Source: Belliella aquatica (lineage in GTDB: Bacteria; Bacteroidota; Bacteroidia; Cytophagales; Cyclobacteriaceae). From it: a stretch of 64,000 bases of DNA. The notes under the pieces were generated by a model. That model was not told the DNA's origin. It did no database searches and saw only the letters and a list, made by a program, of their open reading frames with translations. The stretch spans positions 23,754-87,753 of the forward strand of contig NZ_BMFD01000003.1 of assembly GCF_014637795.1 (NCBI RefSeq). The letters are read 5' to 3'. Numbering within the stretch: the first letter of the stretch is position 1; each line of letters starts with the position of its first letter. The translations under genes and the position numbers were made by a program. Of this stretch, positions 35,717-45,397 are shown one piece after another.

Positions 35717-37480
35717 ATGAAACAAAGAAATAACATACTTATCATCATTATCGGCTGCCTATTTTTTGGCGCTGTGGCGGGTTGGGTGATCCGTGGAGGT
35801 GGGGAAGAACACCCTGCCGAAGAACATACACATCTTGATGAAGATGGAGTGGAATATACCTGCTCGATGCATCCTCAAATACGTCAAAATGAACCTGGCC
35901 AATGCCCACTTTGTGGTATGGCCCTCACACCTGTGAGTAGTAAAAAAAGTGGAGAATCCAGTCCTTATGTACTTGAAATAACTCCTGAGGCTGTTGCGCT
36001 TTCGAATGTGCAGACAACTAGAGTCAAATCAGGTTCTGGTTCTGGAAAACTTACCCTGACGGGGAAAATCCAAGCTAATGAGCAGCGTATTAAAAGCCTT
36101 ACAGCAAATTATGCTGGAAGAGTCGATCAATTATTTATCAATTTCACTGGACAGGAAGTTCAAAAAGGTCAAAAGTTAGCAACGCTTTACTCTCCAGAAT
36201 TAGTCAACGCTCAAAAGGAACTCTTAGAAACAGCTAAAATCAAGGATCGACAGCCTGCACTTTACGAGGCTACGAAAGAAAAATTAAGATTATGGAGAAT
36301 CTCAGACAAGCAAATCGCTGCAATCGAGAGTTCTGGTCAAGTGAATACTCAATTTGATGTTTTTGCAGATGTTGCGGGAGTTGTCATAACTAGAAATATT
36401 GCGGTAGGCGATTTTGTGAGCAGGGGGTCTGCCCTTTTCGAAGTTGTGGATCTTAGCAATGTGTGGGTGATGTTGGATGCTTACGAATCAGATTTGGGTG
36501 CAATTAGTAAAGGTGATGATTTAAGTTTTCAAGTATCAGCGTATCCTGGTAGAGATTTTAAAGCAAAAGTGACTTATATCGATCCTGTTCTTAATCCCGA
36601 TACACGGACAGTTGGCATACGAGCAGAGGCGGTAAACCGTAATTTTGAGTTGAAGCCCGAGATGTTTGTTTCAGCTAATATTTCGACTTCTCAAGCTGGT
36701 CAGTCTGGTTTGATGATTCCTAAAACAGCTATTCTGTGGACAGGTCCACGGTCTGTTGTTTATGTTCAAAAAGGGAATCTCGAAGCACCAGCATTTGAAA
36801 TGCGTGAGATCGAGATAGGTGGTAGAGTGGGAGAGGACTATCTTATTTTATCTGGTTTGGAAGAAGGAGAAGAAGTGGTAAGTAATGGAGTGTTTGCCAT
36901 AGATGCTGCTGCACAGTTGAGTGGTAATTACAGCATGATGACCAGACCTGAGGTGAAGACCTTAGAAACACCTGAAGCATTTAGACAGCAGTTGACTGCA
37001 TTTGTTCAGAGCTATCTGCCTATTAAGGAAGCTTTAGTGAAAACAGATGTGAAGGCTACTCAATCCACCATCAACCCTGCTAAATCTAGTTTGAGCAAAG
37101 TGGATATGAAGCTATTAGAAAGCAAAGCTCACGATATCTGGATGGATTTGTTAAGACCTATACAAAACAGTTTGGACAAAATTGCCCAGACAAATGATGT
37201 GGAGGAGCAAAGAAAGCATTTTGAAACACTTTCTGACAACCTGATTGAAGCAGTTGAGTATTTCGGAGTAGTGGAAAACACTGTTTATAGACAATATTGT
37301 CCGATGGCTTTTAAAGATCAAGGGGCGTATTGGTTGAGTAGTGAAAAGGAAATTCGAAACCCTTATTTTGGTGATAAAATGTTGACTTGTGGTGAAGTAA
37401 AAGAAACTTATCAACCAGGGAAAAGAGTGACTTCGGAATCTGGAAATAAACCAGATATACCCGTGGGGCATAATCATTAA
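35717..37480 (+). CDS. cusB: CusB-like RND periplasmic adaptor with metal-binding and DUF3347 domains
   Basis: 587 residues. TM/signal anchor at 7-24, then a heavy-metal-binding domain at about 46-72 (YTCSMHPQIRQNEPGQCPLC followed by GMAL), then the membrane-fusion core with barrel-sandwich segments (GRVDQLFINFTGQEVQKGQK) and a long coiled hairpin. The C-terminal 160 residues (from about 420) form a DUF3347-type helical domain containing RQYCPMAF and MLTCGEV. Links the pump and the TolC-like channel, and the Cys/Met/His-rich domains may hand metal to the pump. Ends in a His-containing tail. Confidence 0.9.
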   Translation: MKQRNNILIIIIGCLFFGAVAGWVIRGGGEEHPAEEHTHLDEDGVEYTCSMHPQIRQNEPGQCPLCGMALTPVSSKKSGESSPYVLEITPEAVALSNVQTTRVKSGSGSGKLTLTGKIQANEQRIKSLTANYAGRVDQLFINFTGQEVQKGQKLATLYSPELVNAQKELLETAKIKDRQPALYEATKEKLRLWRISDKQIAAIESSGQVNTQFDVFADVAGVVITRNIAVGDFVSRGSALFEVVDLSNVWVMLDAYESDLGAISKGDDLSFQVSAYPGRDFKAKVTYIDPVLNPDTRTVGIRAEAVNRNFELKPEMFVSANISTSQAGQSGLMIPKTAILWTGPRSVVYVQKGNLEAPAFEMREIEIGGRVGEDYLILSGLEEGEEVVSNGVFAIDAAAQLSGNYSMMTRPEVKTLETPEAFRQQLTAFVQSYLPIKEALVKTDVKATQSTINPAKSSLSKVDMKLLESKAHDIWMDLLRPIQNSLDKIAQTNDVEEQRKHFETLSDNLIEAVEYFGVVENTVYRQYCPMAFKDQGAYWLSSEKEIRNPYFGDKMLTCGEVKETYQPGKRVTSESGNKPDIPVGHNH

Positions 37481-37489
37481 TCTTTAAAT

Positions 37490-37582
37490 GAAATAGGGTG
37501 GGGATACAGTAGAAATACAATGGAAATAGGTTGAAATATTGTAGAAATAAAATAGAAATATATTGGAAATACGGTTGAAATA
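37490..37582. repeat. 11-bp phased GAAATA array
   Basis: GAAATA begins at 37490, 37512, 37523, 37533, 37544, 37555, 37566 and 37577, with a degenerate GGGATA at 37501. Spacing is 11 bp with one step of 10, so the motif returns on the same face of the helix. The variable five bases between motifs are not conserved. It lies right after the adaptor stop. Confidence 0.85.
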
Positions 37583-37680
37583 GAGGTTAGGTCAAAGCTT
37601 AGATTTCGATGATTTACCTTTGTCCTATTTAAGGGGTTTAATCGCTAAACTCAGTTAAGAGTTTGAATTATCCCGAAGCA

Positions 37681-37773
37681 TATTTCAATTATATTTCACG
37701 AAGTATATTTCAACTTTATTTCACTTCCCCTATTTCTCCGAAGGTATATATCAATCTTATTTCACGAAGTATA
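37681..37773. repeat. TATTTC array, inverted relative to the GAAATA array
   Basis: TATTTC begins at 37681, 37692, 37706, 37717, 37731 and 37758, with alternating 11- and 14-bp steps and recurrent CACGAAGTATA. It is the reverse-complement motif of the array at 37490-37582 and lies just before the DUF2911 gene, so the 327-bp gap holds two facing arrays. Confidence 0.75.
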
Positions 37774-37807
37774 TTATTATAAAAAGTAAACAATCAAACT
37801 TAAAAAT

Positions 37808-38401
37808 ATGAAAACCAAAAATTATCTAATCATCCTTTCATCATTGATCATCCTTTCCTGTTCTTCAAATAAAGAAGAGGGAAAAGTAGAGGATTCAAAC
37901 GGACATGCAAATCATGACCATGCAGCAACATCAGAAACAGCAACCTCTAAGAGTCCTAGGACTTCGGCTATGGCTAATATCGGTTCTAATCACGTTCATT
38001 TGGACTATTCTGCTCCGAGTGTTAGAGGAAGGCAAGTATTTGGAGGCTTAGTGGCTTTAGATGAGGTTTGGGTTACGGGAGCACATTCAGCCACCAATAT
38101 TTCTTTCAATGAAGATTTGATTATTGAGGGAGAATTGGTTTCAGCTGGAAAATATGCGCTATTTACGATACCAAGGGAAACTGGCTGGACTGTTATCTTG
38201 AATTCAAATTATGAGCAACATCTAGCAGATGATTATGATGAATCATTGGATGTGATAAGATTTGAGACTGAAAATATCCAACCGGAAGAAATGATTGAAC
38301 AATTGAGATTTGACGTGATCCAATCAAGTTCAAAAAAAGGGGAATTAAAATTTAGTTGGGAAAACAAGGGCTTTGTTTTAAACCTAGAAACCAAAAATTA
38401 A
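37808..38401 (+). CDS. His-rich lipoprotein with DUF2911 domain
   Basis: 197 residues. Lipoprotein signal MKTKNYLIILSSLIILSCSS, Cys at residue 18. A His-rich linker (GHANHDHAA, about 32-40) leads to a DUF2911 domain (about 55-195) with SNHVHLDYSAPSVRGRQVFG, DEVWVTGAHSATNISF and GKYALFTIPRE. DUF2911 proteins are exported and their function is not established. The His cluster and the position after a metal-efflux operon suggest metal handling in the periplasm, which is inference. Its stop overlaps the convergent PAS gene by 4 bp. Confidence 0.85.
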   Translation: MKTKNYLIILSSLIILSCSSNKEEGKVEDSNGHANHDHAATSETATSKSPRTSAMANIGSNHVHLDYSAPSVRGRQVFGGLVALDEVWVTGAHSATNISFNEDLIIEGELVSAGKYALFTIPRETGWTVILNSNYEQHLADDYDESLDVIRFETENIQPEEMIEQLRFDVIQSSSKKGELKFSWENKGFVLNLETKN

Positions 38402-39435
38402 TCTGATTTATCTGAATTAAAGGCACTAGAGGAGTGAATGCTTTCTTGAAGGGCAATGTCCAATTTGAAAGCTTCCTCCTTGAGTAATGCAATTAATTCA
38501 GGTACTTCTTCAGGGATTTGTGTTGGTTGAATGACCTCTAATATGCCCATAATATTTGCTAATTTTGATCTCATCAGATGGGACTGATTGAAAGTAAGTT
38601 CTTTTAGAAATTGATTTTGTTTTTCTAATATAACCTCCGATTTTTTCTTTTCCGAAACATCAAAAAAGCATCCAACCATACTTAAAGGTTTGCCTTCATT
38701 ACTCCATTTAATCACCTTTCCATAGCAAATCGACCAGATTTCTTTTCCTATCAGTGTTCTAACTCTCATTTCACTATGAAACGGGATTTTTCCAAAACTT
38801 GTAAAATGGTGATCAAGTTGTTGAAAAACTTTTTGTTGGTCTTGGTGATGAATGTGTTTTTTCCATTTCACTTCATTCTTTTTCTTAACATCATAATCAT
38901 AGCCTAGCATAGTTCTTAGTGATACACTGAGGACATCATTATCATTTTCAATATCCCAAATCCAAAACCCAATCAAATTATCTTCAAAAAGACCTTCCAT
39001 GATTTCATTTTTGATTTGATGTTCATAAATAAAATCAGGAAACTCTATAGTTTTCTCGTTATTTTTTAAAATATCATGACCAATTCCATTTATAAAGAGC
39101 TCTTGTTCATTTCCAGAATCAATTGAAAATTCCCAGCGTGTCCAGTGAAAATCAGAACCATCTTCATTGATTTTCCTTAGATCCATATTGAAATTTCTTA
39201 GGCCCCCGTCTAGTGTTTTTTTCAGTAGCTTTTGATAATTTAGAAAATCATTCGGAAATAGTATCTCACTAAAGATTTGTCCAATTAGCGAATTTTCAAA
39301 TAAAGATAATTGACTGTGGAATTTAGAATTGGTTTCTAATACCCTACTCTGAGCATCAAGTCTGATGAAGTAAAAATAATTGGAGGTCATAATTGAGGAA
39401 TTGGTATATCCAATCATATCTATTTCTGTATTCAT
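38398..39435 (-). CDS. PAS-domain protein with kinase-like phosphoacceptor region but no ATPase domain
   Basis: 345 residues. Two PAS/PAC modules are visible: one at about 18-120 (FYFIRLDAQSRVLETNSKFH ... WTRWEFSIDSG) and one at about 145-265 (GFWIWDIENDNDVLSVSLRT ... EIWSICYGKVIKWSNEGKPL). A C-terminal helix, about 275-330, contains FNQSHLMRSKLANIMGIL, which resembles the degenerate HisKA helix of Bacteroidetes sensor kinases, with His in SHLMRS. The chain then stops; no HATPase domain follows. It may act as a PAS sensor that dimerises with or inhibits another kinase. No signal peptide or TM segment. Confidence 0.75.
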   Translation of the reverse strand: MNTEIDMIGYTNSSIMTSNYFYFIRLDAQSRVLETNSKFHSQLSLFENSLIGQIFSEILFPNDFLNYQKLLKKTLDGGLRNFNMDLRKINEDGSDFHWTRWEFSIDSGNEQELFINGIGHDILKNNEKTIEFPDFIYEHQIKNEIMEGLFEDNLIGFWIWDIENDNDVLSVSLRTMLGYDYDVKKKNEVKWKKHIHHQDQQKVFQQLDHHFTSFGKIPFHSEMRVRTLIGKEIWSICYGKVIKWSNEGKPLSMVGCFFDVSEKKKSEVILEKQNQFLKELTFNQSHLMRSKLANIMGILEVIQPTQIPEEVPELIALLKEEAFKLDIALQESIHSSSAFNSDKSD

Positions 39436-39541
39436 TGTTCAAAAATAATAGTTAAATTAATAATTTATTAACAAAAAGCAAAAATATTAATTTGAAATAC
39501 ATTTAAATTGATTTGAAAATTTTAAATATAAATAATTAAAT

Positions 39542-40141
39542 ATGGAATTGTCACATCCCTTGAATAGAAAAGAGTTTGGTTCAACTGAAAACTTAGGAAA
39601 TGTTTTGTCTGAGTCAGAAGCTATGGAGTTATTGGAAGATTGGGTGAAAAATGACAAACTTCTATTTCATATGCGGCAAGTGGGTCATTTGATGAAACGA
39701 TTTGCAGAATTAAAGGAATATGAAGATGAAGTTCAGCATATATGGTATTTGGCGGGCTTACTTCATGATGCCGATTGGGATCAATGGCCTGACGATCATT
39801 GTAGAAAAATCATCGAGGAGCTAGAGTCTCGAAAAATTGACCCAAGAATTATTAAGGCGATTGCAAGTCATGGTCCTAGATACTTTGGTGTAGAACCAGA
39901 ATCTGAAATGGATAAAATGCTTTATGCTTTTGACGAAATATCAGGTTTTGTCCATGCGTATTCCCTAATGCGACCTCAGGGATATGAAGGGATGGAAATC
40001 AAAGGGGTAAAAAAGAGACTTAAGGACAAAAGTTTTGCGGCGCAGGTGAGCAGAGATGATATAACTGATGCTTCTGAAAGGGCAGAGATTTCAGTCGAAG
40101 AATTGATTCAATTTGTAATAGAAAATCAGTTGCGGTCATAA
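39542..40141 (+). CDS. HD domain hydrolase
   Basis: 199 residues. The HD signature is AGLLHDADWDQWP (His-Asp at about 82-83), with an earlier conserved His in HMRQVGHLMKRF and a later AIASHGPRYFG; together these supply the metal ligands of HD-type phosphohydrolases. The C-terminal helices include ERAEISVEELIQFVIE. The substrate is unknown; many small HD proteins act on nucleotides. Isolated gene, separated from its neighbours by AT-rich gaps. Confidence 0.8.
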   Translation: MELSHPLNRKEFGSTENLGNVLSESEAMELLEDWVKNDKLLFHMRQVGHLMKRFAELKEYEDEVQHIWYLAGLLHDADWDQWPDDHCRKIIEELESRKIDPRIIKAIASHGPRYFGVEPESEMDKMLYAFDEISGFVHAYSLMRPQGYEGMEIKGVKKRLKDKSFAAQVSRDDITDASERAEISVEELIQFVIENQLRS

Positions 40142-40152
40142 AAAAATAGGGA

Positions 40153-40761
40153 CTATTCGTCCCTATCTTCTTCATATTGTTTAAGCTCTATTTCTTCTTC
40201 TTCTTCCTGATCGAAAGCATCTTCCTCTACTGGCTGATTGATCTTTCTCACTTCTTCTCTACGTTCTTGATCAGCTTTTACTTCACTAAGAGGTTTTAGA
40301 TTTGCGCCCGGCTGTGGAAGTAATTCTTCATCATCTTTTTCATATGGGAAAATCTCGACTATTGGACTTTCAGTAACTTCAGGAACTCTAAAAGTTACCA
40401 ACATATTATTTAGACTTTCAAATATTCTTTCAAAAGCTTCTTTCACGTCATGTGCAGTAACAAGCATGAATTGGGTCACTTTTTTTTCCTTTCCGCTATC
40501 AGCGTCTGTGACAATATATGTTATTTTACATTTGTGCCAGATGTCAATGTCCTCGTAGAAGAATACGTCTACGATATTACTTTTACTTATATTGGTCACT
40601 TGAAAATCTCCACGAATGACAGAGCCAAGCATGTCGTATATCCTTGCTTCTGCCTCAGTAAACGATACGGCGTCAACTAAATATTGCTCGGAAACATTTT
40701 TAAGTAAACCTTCTTCATTTTCCTTGGCATACTTTACTTTACACAAGAACCAAACTCTCAT
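40153..40761 (-). CDS. DUF4494 family protein
   Basis: 202 residues from the ATG at 40761, which opens the conserved MRVWFLCKVKYAK; an in-frame Met 18 codons earlier reads as non-coding. Residues 1-140 form an alpha/beta domain with SFTEAEARIYDMLGSVIRGD and VTAHDVKEAFERI, the DUF4494 pattern. The last 60 residues are a disordered acidic tail (EEEEEIELKQYEED). Cytoplasmic and widespread in Bacteroidetes; function unknown. Confidence 0.82.
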   Translation of the reverse strand: MRVWFLCKVKYAKENEEGLLKNVSEQYLVDAVSFTEAEARIYDMLGSVIRGDFQVTNISKSNIVDVFFYEDIDIWHKCKITYIVTDADSGKEKKVTQFMLVTAHDVKEAFERIFESLNNMLVTFRVPEVTESPIVEIFPYEKDDEELLPQPGANLKPLSEVKADQERREEVRKINQPVEEDAFDQEEEEEIELKQYEEDRDE

Positions 40762-40949
40762 AATTTCAATTTTTATTTTGCTTGCGAAGGTAATGTTAAT
40801 TGCCATAAGCCACAATCAAATAATCGATTTCTGATTGCCTTTTTTTCTAATTCAAAATCAAGGGTCATTTTAATCTCCTCTGCTTCAAAATGAAGTTGGT
40901 CTTGATTGTCTGAATAAAATTGCTGTATATTACTTCTGCATTTCAAACT

Positions 40950-43244
40950 ATGTGGAAAAACGTATATTATAGCTTTCCGATACAACTATTTTTTCTTCAT
41001 TTGAAGAAAAATATCCCCTTGCTGCTGCTATGGGCTGTCTTGACTTTGATTATTTTACAAAGTTTTGGGACTGTTTTGGGTATTCCATATTTGTTTCTTG
41101 ATCCTGAATATCTGAATGAAGTGTCATGGAAAGGGTTCTTTTTGATGGGGATTGCTTTTGGAATATTTACAATGGCTTTTCACATGACTACTTACATTTT
41201 GGATGGAGCTAAATTCAAGTTTTTAGCAGTGATTCCTAGGCCATTTATTCAGTTTTGTATCAATAATGGCATTATTCCCTTGGCTTTTTATACGGTTTAT
41301 TTATACAGTTTTATAAATTTTCAACTTGATAATGAGCACGATGACAAGTTTGAAGTTTTTGAATATTTCCTTGGGTTTGCAGGAGGTTCAATTCTGATTT
41401 ATGCCATCATATTCAGCTATTTTGCATTGACAAACAAAGATTTGTTTGTGATTTTTGCAGATTCTGTGGAGAAAAGGCTAAGAAAGACAAGAATTCCTAG
41501 AGCAAATATGCTCAATAGAATTAAAGAAAGTAAAAAGGCTAATAATAAGGTTTTATTCTATTTGGACATTAGAAGTGGTTTTGAGCCTGTCAGAATGGAT
41601 TTAGCGAGGTTTGAAGGACAACAACTTTTAAGAGTTTTTGATCAAAATCACCTGAATCTTATTATCATACAATCAGTTCTGATCATTTTAATTTTGTTTT
41701 TGGGTTTTTTTAGGGAATATCCGATTTTACAGATTCCTGCTGCAATGAGTGCAACTTTACTTTTTGCAATCATCATGATGTTGGTTGGTGCATTAGCGTT
41801 TTGGTTGCGAGAGTGGCTCGCTCCTGTGATCATTATTGCTTTATTGATTTTCAATTTCCTATCCAAATCAGCTCTTCTAAATCGTCCTCACACCGCATTT
41901 GGGATGGATTACAATTCAAAACCTGCAATATATAATTTAGAAAATCTTCAAAATATATTGCACCCTGATAGTGTTGAAAAAGATAAATCTAATACAATTC
42001 AAATTTTAGAAAACTGGAAAGCTAAGTTCCCAACGGAATTAAAACCAAGAATGATCTTTATCACAACGAGTGGAGGTGGGCAAAGAGCTGCTTTGTGGAC
42101 GATGAATGTTTTACAACATATTGAGGAAGCTAGTCAAGGTCAAGTTTTCAAACATACTCAAATGGTGACTGGTGCATCAGGAGGAGTGGTTGGAGCTGCT
42201 TTTTTTCGTGAATTGTATTTAAGACATTTGAAGGATACAGATTTTAATTATCTAGATAAAAAGTATTTAGATCAAATTTCCTCTGATAATCTCAATCCAA
42301 TTATCTTTACCCTTTTGGTAAATGATCTTTTTATCCGGAATCAATACTACACTTATAATGGCCGTAAATATCTTCAGGACAGGGGTTTTGCATTCGAAAA
42401 CCAATTAAATATCAATACTAAAGAGATCATGGACAAGCCTCTTAGTGCTTATAAAATACCTGAGTTTGAGAGTCAAATACCAATGCTTCCCATTACGCCG
42501 TTGATCACGAATGATGGGAGGAAGTTGTTCATCTCACCCCATTCTATGTCTTATATGGGGATCTCTGCTTCTAGAGCAGAGGGGGTCAAGGAGAAAAGTC
42601 AAAGTATTGATTTCATGAGATTTTTTAGAAATCAAGATGCAGAGAATTTGAGGTTTATTAGTGCTTTAAGAATGGGAGCGACTTTTCCCTTTATTACTCC
42701 GCATATCCAACTGCCGTCACTGCCACAGATGGAGACAATGGATGCAGGATTATCTGATAATTTTGGAATTCAGGACGCATTGAGATTTTTGTATGTATTT
42801 CAAGATTGGATTGAGGAAAACACATCGGGAGTAACCCTGATCACAATTCGAGACTCAGAAAAATTCACAGAAATCGATCAGAAAGTCCTTCCCACGATTT
42901 TTCAGAAGTTATCAATTCCACTAAAGAATATTCTGATTAATTGGGATAATATTCAAACCTTGAACAACGAGGTGCTTTACAATCAGTTCAAAGAAAGTAT
43001 GGATTTCGATATTGAGAAAATAGAATTTGAATATTCGACAAGTCAATTCCTCAGAGACCGAGGACTCACAGATTCGGTGGGAGTGGTTGATCCTAGTGCA
43101 CAAGAAATTCAAAGAGCTTCTTTGAATTGGAGATTAACAGCTCGGGAAAAGGTGTCAATAATTGATAATATACAAAGCATTTCAAACCAAGCGGCTCTTC
43201 AACGAATTAGAGACATTCGATTTTTTGGAGTAAAGAATAAGTAA
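40950..43244 (+). CDS. Membrane-anchored patatin-like phospholipase
   Basis: 764 residues from the ATG at 40950 (a TTG 10 codons upstream is in frame). The N-terminal 310 residues carry six or more hydrophobic segments (about 17-42, 60-80, 95-120, 140-160, 230-255, 265-310). The patatin domain follows: oxyanion loop SGGGQR at about 373, nucleophile serine in GASGG at about 407, and catalytic Asp in METMDAGLSDNFG at about 597. It probably hydrolyses membrane phospholipids or related esters near the cytoplasmic membrane. The large multi-TM part is unusual for bacterial patatins. Confidence 0.85.
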   Translation: MWKNVYYSFPIQLFFLHLKKNIPLLLLWAVLTLIILQSFGTVLGIPYLFLDPEYLNEVSWKGFFLMGIAFGIFTMAFHMTTYILDGAKFKFLAVIPRPFIQFCINNGIIPLAFYTVYLYSFINFQLDNEHDDKFEVFEYFLGFAGGSILIYAIIFSYFALTNKDLFVIFADSVEKRLRKTRIPRANMLNRIKESKKANNKVLFYLDIRSGFEPVRMDLARFEGQQLLRVFDQNHLNLIIIQSVLIILILFLGFFREYPILQIPAAMSATLLFAIIMMLVGALAFWLREWLAPVIIIALLIFNFLSKSALLNRPHTAFGMDYNSKPAIYNLENLQNILHPDSVEKDKSNTIQILENWKAKFPTELKPRMIFITTSGGGQRAALWTMNVLQHIEEASQGQVFKHTQMVTGASGGVVGAAFFRELYLRHLKDTDFNYLDKKYLDQISSDNLNPIIFTLLVNDLFIRNQYYTYNGRKYLQDRGFAFENQLNINTKEIMDKPLSAYKIPEFESQIPMLPITPLITNDGRKLFISPHSMSYMGISASRAEGVKEKSQSIDFMRFFRNQDAENLRFISALRMGATFPFITPHIQLPSLPQMETMDAGLSDNFGIQDALRFLYVFQDWIEENTSGVTLITIRDSEKFTEIDQKVLPTIFQKLSIPLKNILINWDNIQTLNNEVLYNQFKESMDFDIEKIEFEYSTSQFLRDRGLTDSVGVVDPSAQEIQRASLNWRLTAREKVSIIDNIQSISNQAALQRIRDIRFFGVKNK

Positions 43245-43245
43245 T

Positions 43246-45261
43246 TTATTCAATCTCGATTTCAGCTTCAAATTTCTCGAGAGCTTCTGGTTTGCCCACT
43301 GCATAGACGATATCACCCAACTTCAATTTTTCATCTCCAGTGATTTCCGAGATTGTTGTATTTTTTCGCTTAATGGCTACAATATTCACCCCAAACGTAT
43401 CTCTGATTCTTGATTCTTTCATTGTTTTATTAATCAGCGTTCCAGAATCTTTTTCCACTTTAAGACTTACAAAATTAATATCTGGCAGATCAACTTTAAA
43501 TTTAGAATTGATCTCAGTCGATAGGTTACGGAACATCTCATAATTGTGTGATCTCACTTCCGTAGTGAAGTCTTCAATGTCATGTTTTGGGACAAGATAT
43601 TTATCCAAAACTCTAGTGAAAATCTCAATTGATGTTTCAAATTCCTCTGGGATCACCTCGTTTGCACCAAGATTAAGATTAGCTTCCATTTCACCCAAAT
43701 AGCGCGTTCTTACAATGATGTATGGATTTTGGGTGATGTGTCTGATGGCAGAGATTATTCTTTTGGTGGCCTCGGGATTGGAAATAGCGATTACAGCTAC
43801 CCTTGCTTTATGAATATTTACATGTTCTAAAACAGCATCGTTTGCAGCATCACCAAACATGATGGGTTCCCCATTTTTTGATTCTACTTTAACCGTCTCT
43901 GGATTTGTCTCTATGATGGAGTAGGGGATTTTAGCTGATTTAGCTGCCTTTGACAGGTTTCTCCCATTGAGTCCATAGCCAATGATTACCAAATGATCTT
44001 TCAGCTCTTTGGTGTCAAGTACGATATTAGGTGTACTTTCATTTCCAAATTTTCTATTGAGTCTGCTTGGTAGGGGTAAATTTAAAATTCCACAGGCTAT
44101 ATCTTCTCTTTTTTTCAAGACAAAAGGTGTAATTGTCATTGTCAGAATAGAAATAGCAAGGAAGTACTGATATGTGGTGGGATCAAGTAAGTCGTATTTC
44201 AGGCCTTCTTTAGCCAAAAGCAAAGAAAATTCCCCAACTTGGAAAATGGAGAAGGCTACCATAAAAGCTTCTTTGAATCCTTGCCCTATGGCTCTTACTG
44301 ATATTGCGACAATGATAAATTTTACCACAAATGTCAGTGCAGTAAGTCCAAGTATGACAAAAAGATGTTCGTATAGGAAAGTGATGTCGAAAAGCATTCC
44401 CACTGATACAAAGAAGAAACTTAAAAATATCTCTCTAAAGGGAAGTATTTTTCCCGTAGCATGATGACTATAATCAGACTCGCTGATGATCAAACCTGCT
44501 AAGAACGCACCCAAACCAAGAGATAACCCTAACAAAGAAGTTACATACGCTACTGCAAAACAAGTGAGAATGATACTTAATAAGAAAAGCTCTTCGCTTC
44601 TTGTTTTGGTTACTCTAAATAAAAGTTGTGGAATAATATATTTTGCAGTGACAACTGTAAGTAAGATTACTAAAGCTCCCTTTAATGCTAAGTATAAAAG
44701 CGAAAGCAGTACATTATCCGATTCTCCAGCAAGCATTGGAGTGAAGAGCATCAAGGGTACGATAATTACATCCTGAAAGATCAATATCGCAAGCGTAGTT
44801 CTCCCAGGAATGGTATTTACTTGACCATACTCTTGGAGTAGCTTGAGCACAATCGCAGTACTACTCAAGGCAAATAGGAAACCGAAAAACACTGCGACAT
44901 TCCAATCAAAGCCAAAACTGTAAGTAAGCAAAGTCGTAACCCCAATAGTTAATCCGACTTGAAGCGAACCTCCTATAAAAACCGCTTTTTTGATGGAAAG
45001 GAGACTTTTCAGTGAAAATTCCATCCCAATTACAAAAAGCAAAAGAATCACTCCGATTTCAGAAAGGACTTCCACCGCTGTCGAGGCATTGACCAAAGAC
45101 AGCCCATATGGGCCTGCAATTGCTCCCGTAAATAGAAACCCAATAATGGTCGGGATTTTCAATCTCATAAAGAGAAGGATAACCAAAGTAGCCAAACCGA
45201 AAATGACTACTATGTCTGACAAAAGTGGGATTTCTACACTGGCAAGCGTGAAGTAATTCAT
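43246..45261 (-). CDS. CPA2 monovalent cation:proton antiporter (KefB/KefC-like)
   Basis: 671 residues. Twelve or so hydrophobic segments in the first 385 residues of Na+/H+-exchanger type (IPTIIGFLFTGAIAGPYGLS; FGFLFALSSTAIVLKLLQEYG). A TrkA_N domain follows (about 415-530) with the nucleotide motif VIIGYGLNGRNLSKAAK, and then a TrkA_C domain (about 580-668). Layout matches K+/H+ antiporters gated by a cytosolic nucleotide-binding domain. It lacks an adjacent KefF/KefG-type subunit. The ion preference is inferred. Confidence 0.88.
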   Translation of the reverse strand: MNYFTLASVEIPLLSDIVVIFGLATLVILLFMRLKIPTIIGFLFTGAIAGPYGLSLVNASTAVEVLSEIGVILLLFVIGMEFSLKSLLSIKKAVFIGGSLQVGLTIGVTTLLTYSFGFDWNVAVFFGFLFALSSTAIVLKLLQEYGQVNTIPGRTTLAILIFQDVIIVPLMLFTPMLAGESDNVLLSLLYLALKGALVILLTVVTAKYIIPQLLFRVTKTRSEELFLLSIILTCFAVAYVTSLLGLSLGLGAFLAGLIISESDYSHHATGKILPFREIFLSFFFVSVGMLFDITFLYEHLFVILGLTALTFVVKFIIVAISVRAIGQGFKEAFMVAFSIFQVGEFSLLLAKEGLKYDLLDPTTYQYFLAISILTMTITPFVLKKREDIACGILNLPLPSRLNRKFGNESTPNIVLDTKELKDHLVIIGYGLNGRNLSKAAKSAKIPYSIIETNPETVKVESKNGEPIMFGDAANDAVLEHVNIHKARVAVIAISNPEATKRIISAIRHITQNPYIIVRTRYLGEMEANLNLGANEVIPEEFETSIEIFTRVLDKYLVPKHDIEDFTTEVRSHNYEMFRNLSTEINSKFKVDLPDINFVSLKVEKDSGTLINKTMKESRIRDTFGVNIVAIKRKNTTISEITGDEKLKLGDIVYAVGKPEALEKFEAEIEIE

Positions 45262-45397
45262 AAAAACAGATTAATTTTCAATTATACGGATGTTAAAAAT
45301 ACAGCTTTTGTAAGTCTTAACCCAGATAAAAATTAAAGCATTTTAATCGTATAAAAGCTCATGGTTCATTTCATATTAATCTTATGAAAATATAAAA

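Noticed and set aside
40773-40868. A 31-residue minus-strand ORF between DUF4494 and the patatin gene
   Set aside because: Short, without family resemblance, and it lies in the promoter region of two divergent genes.
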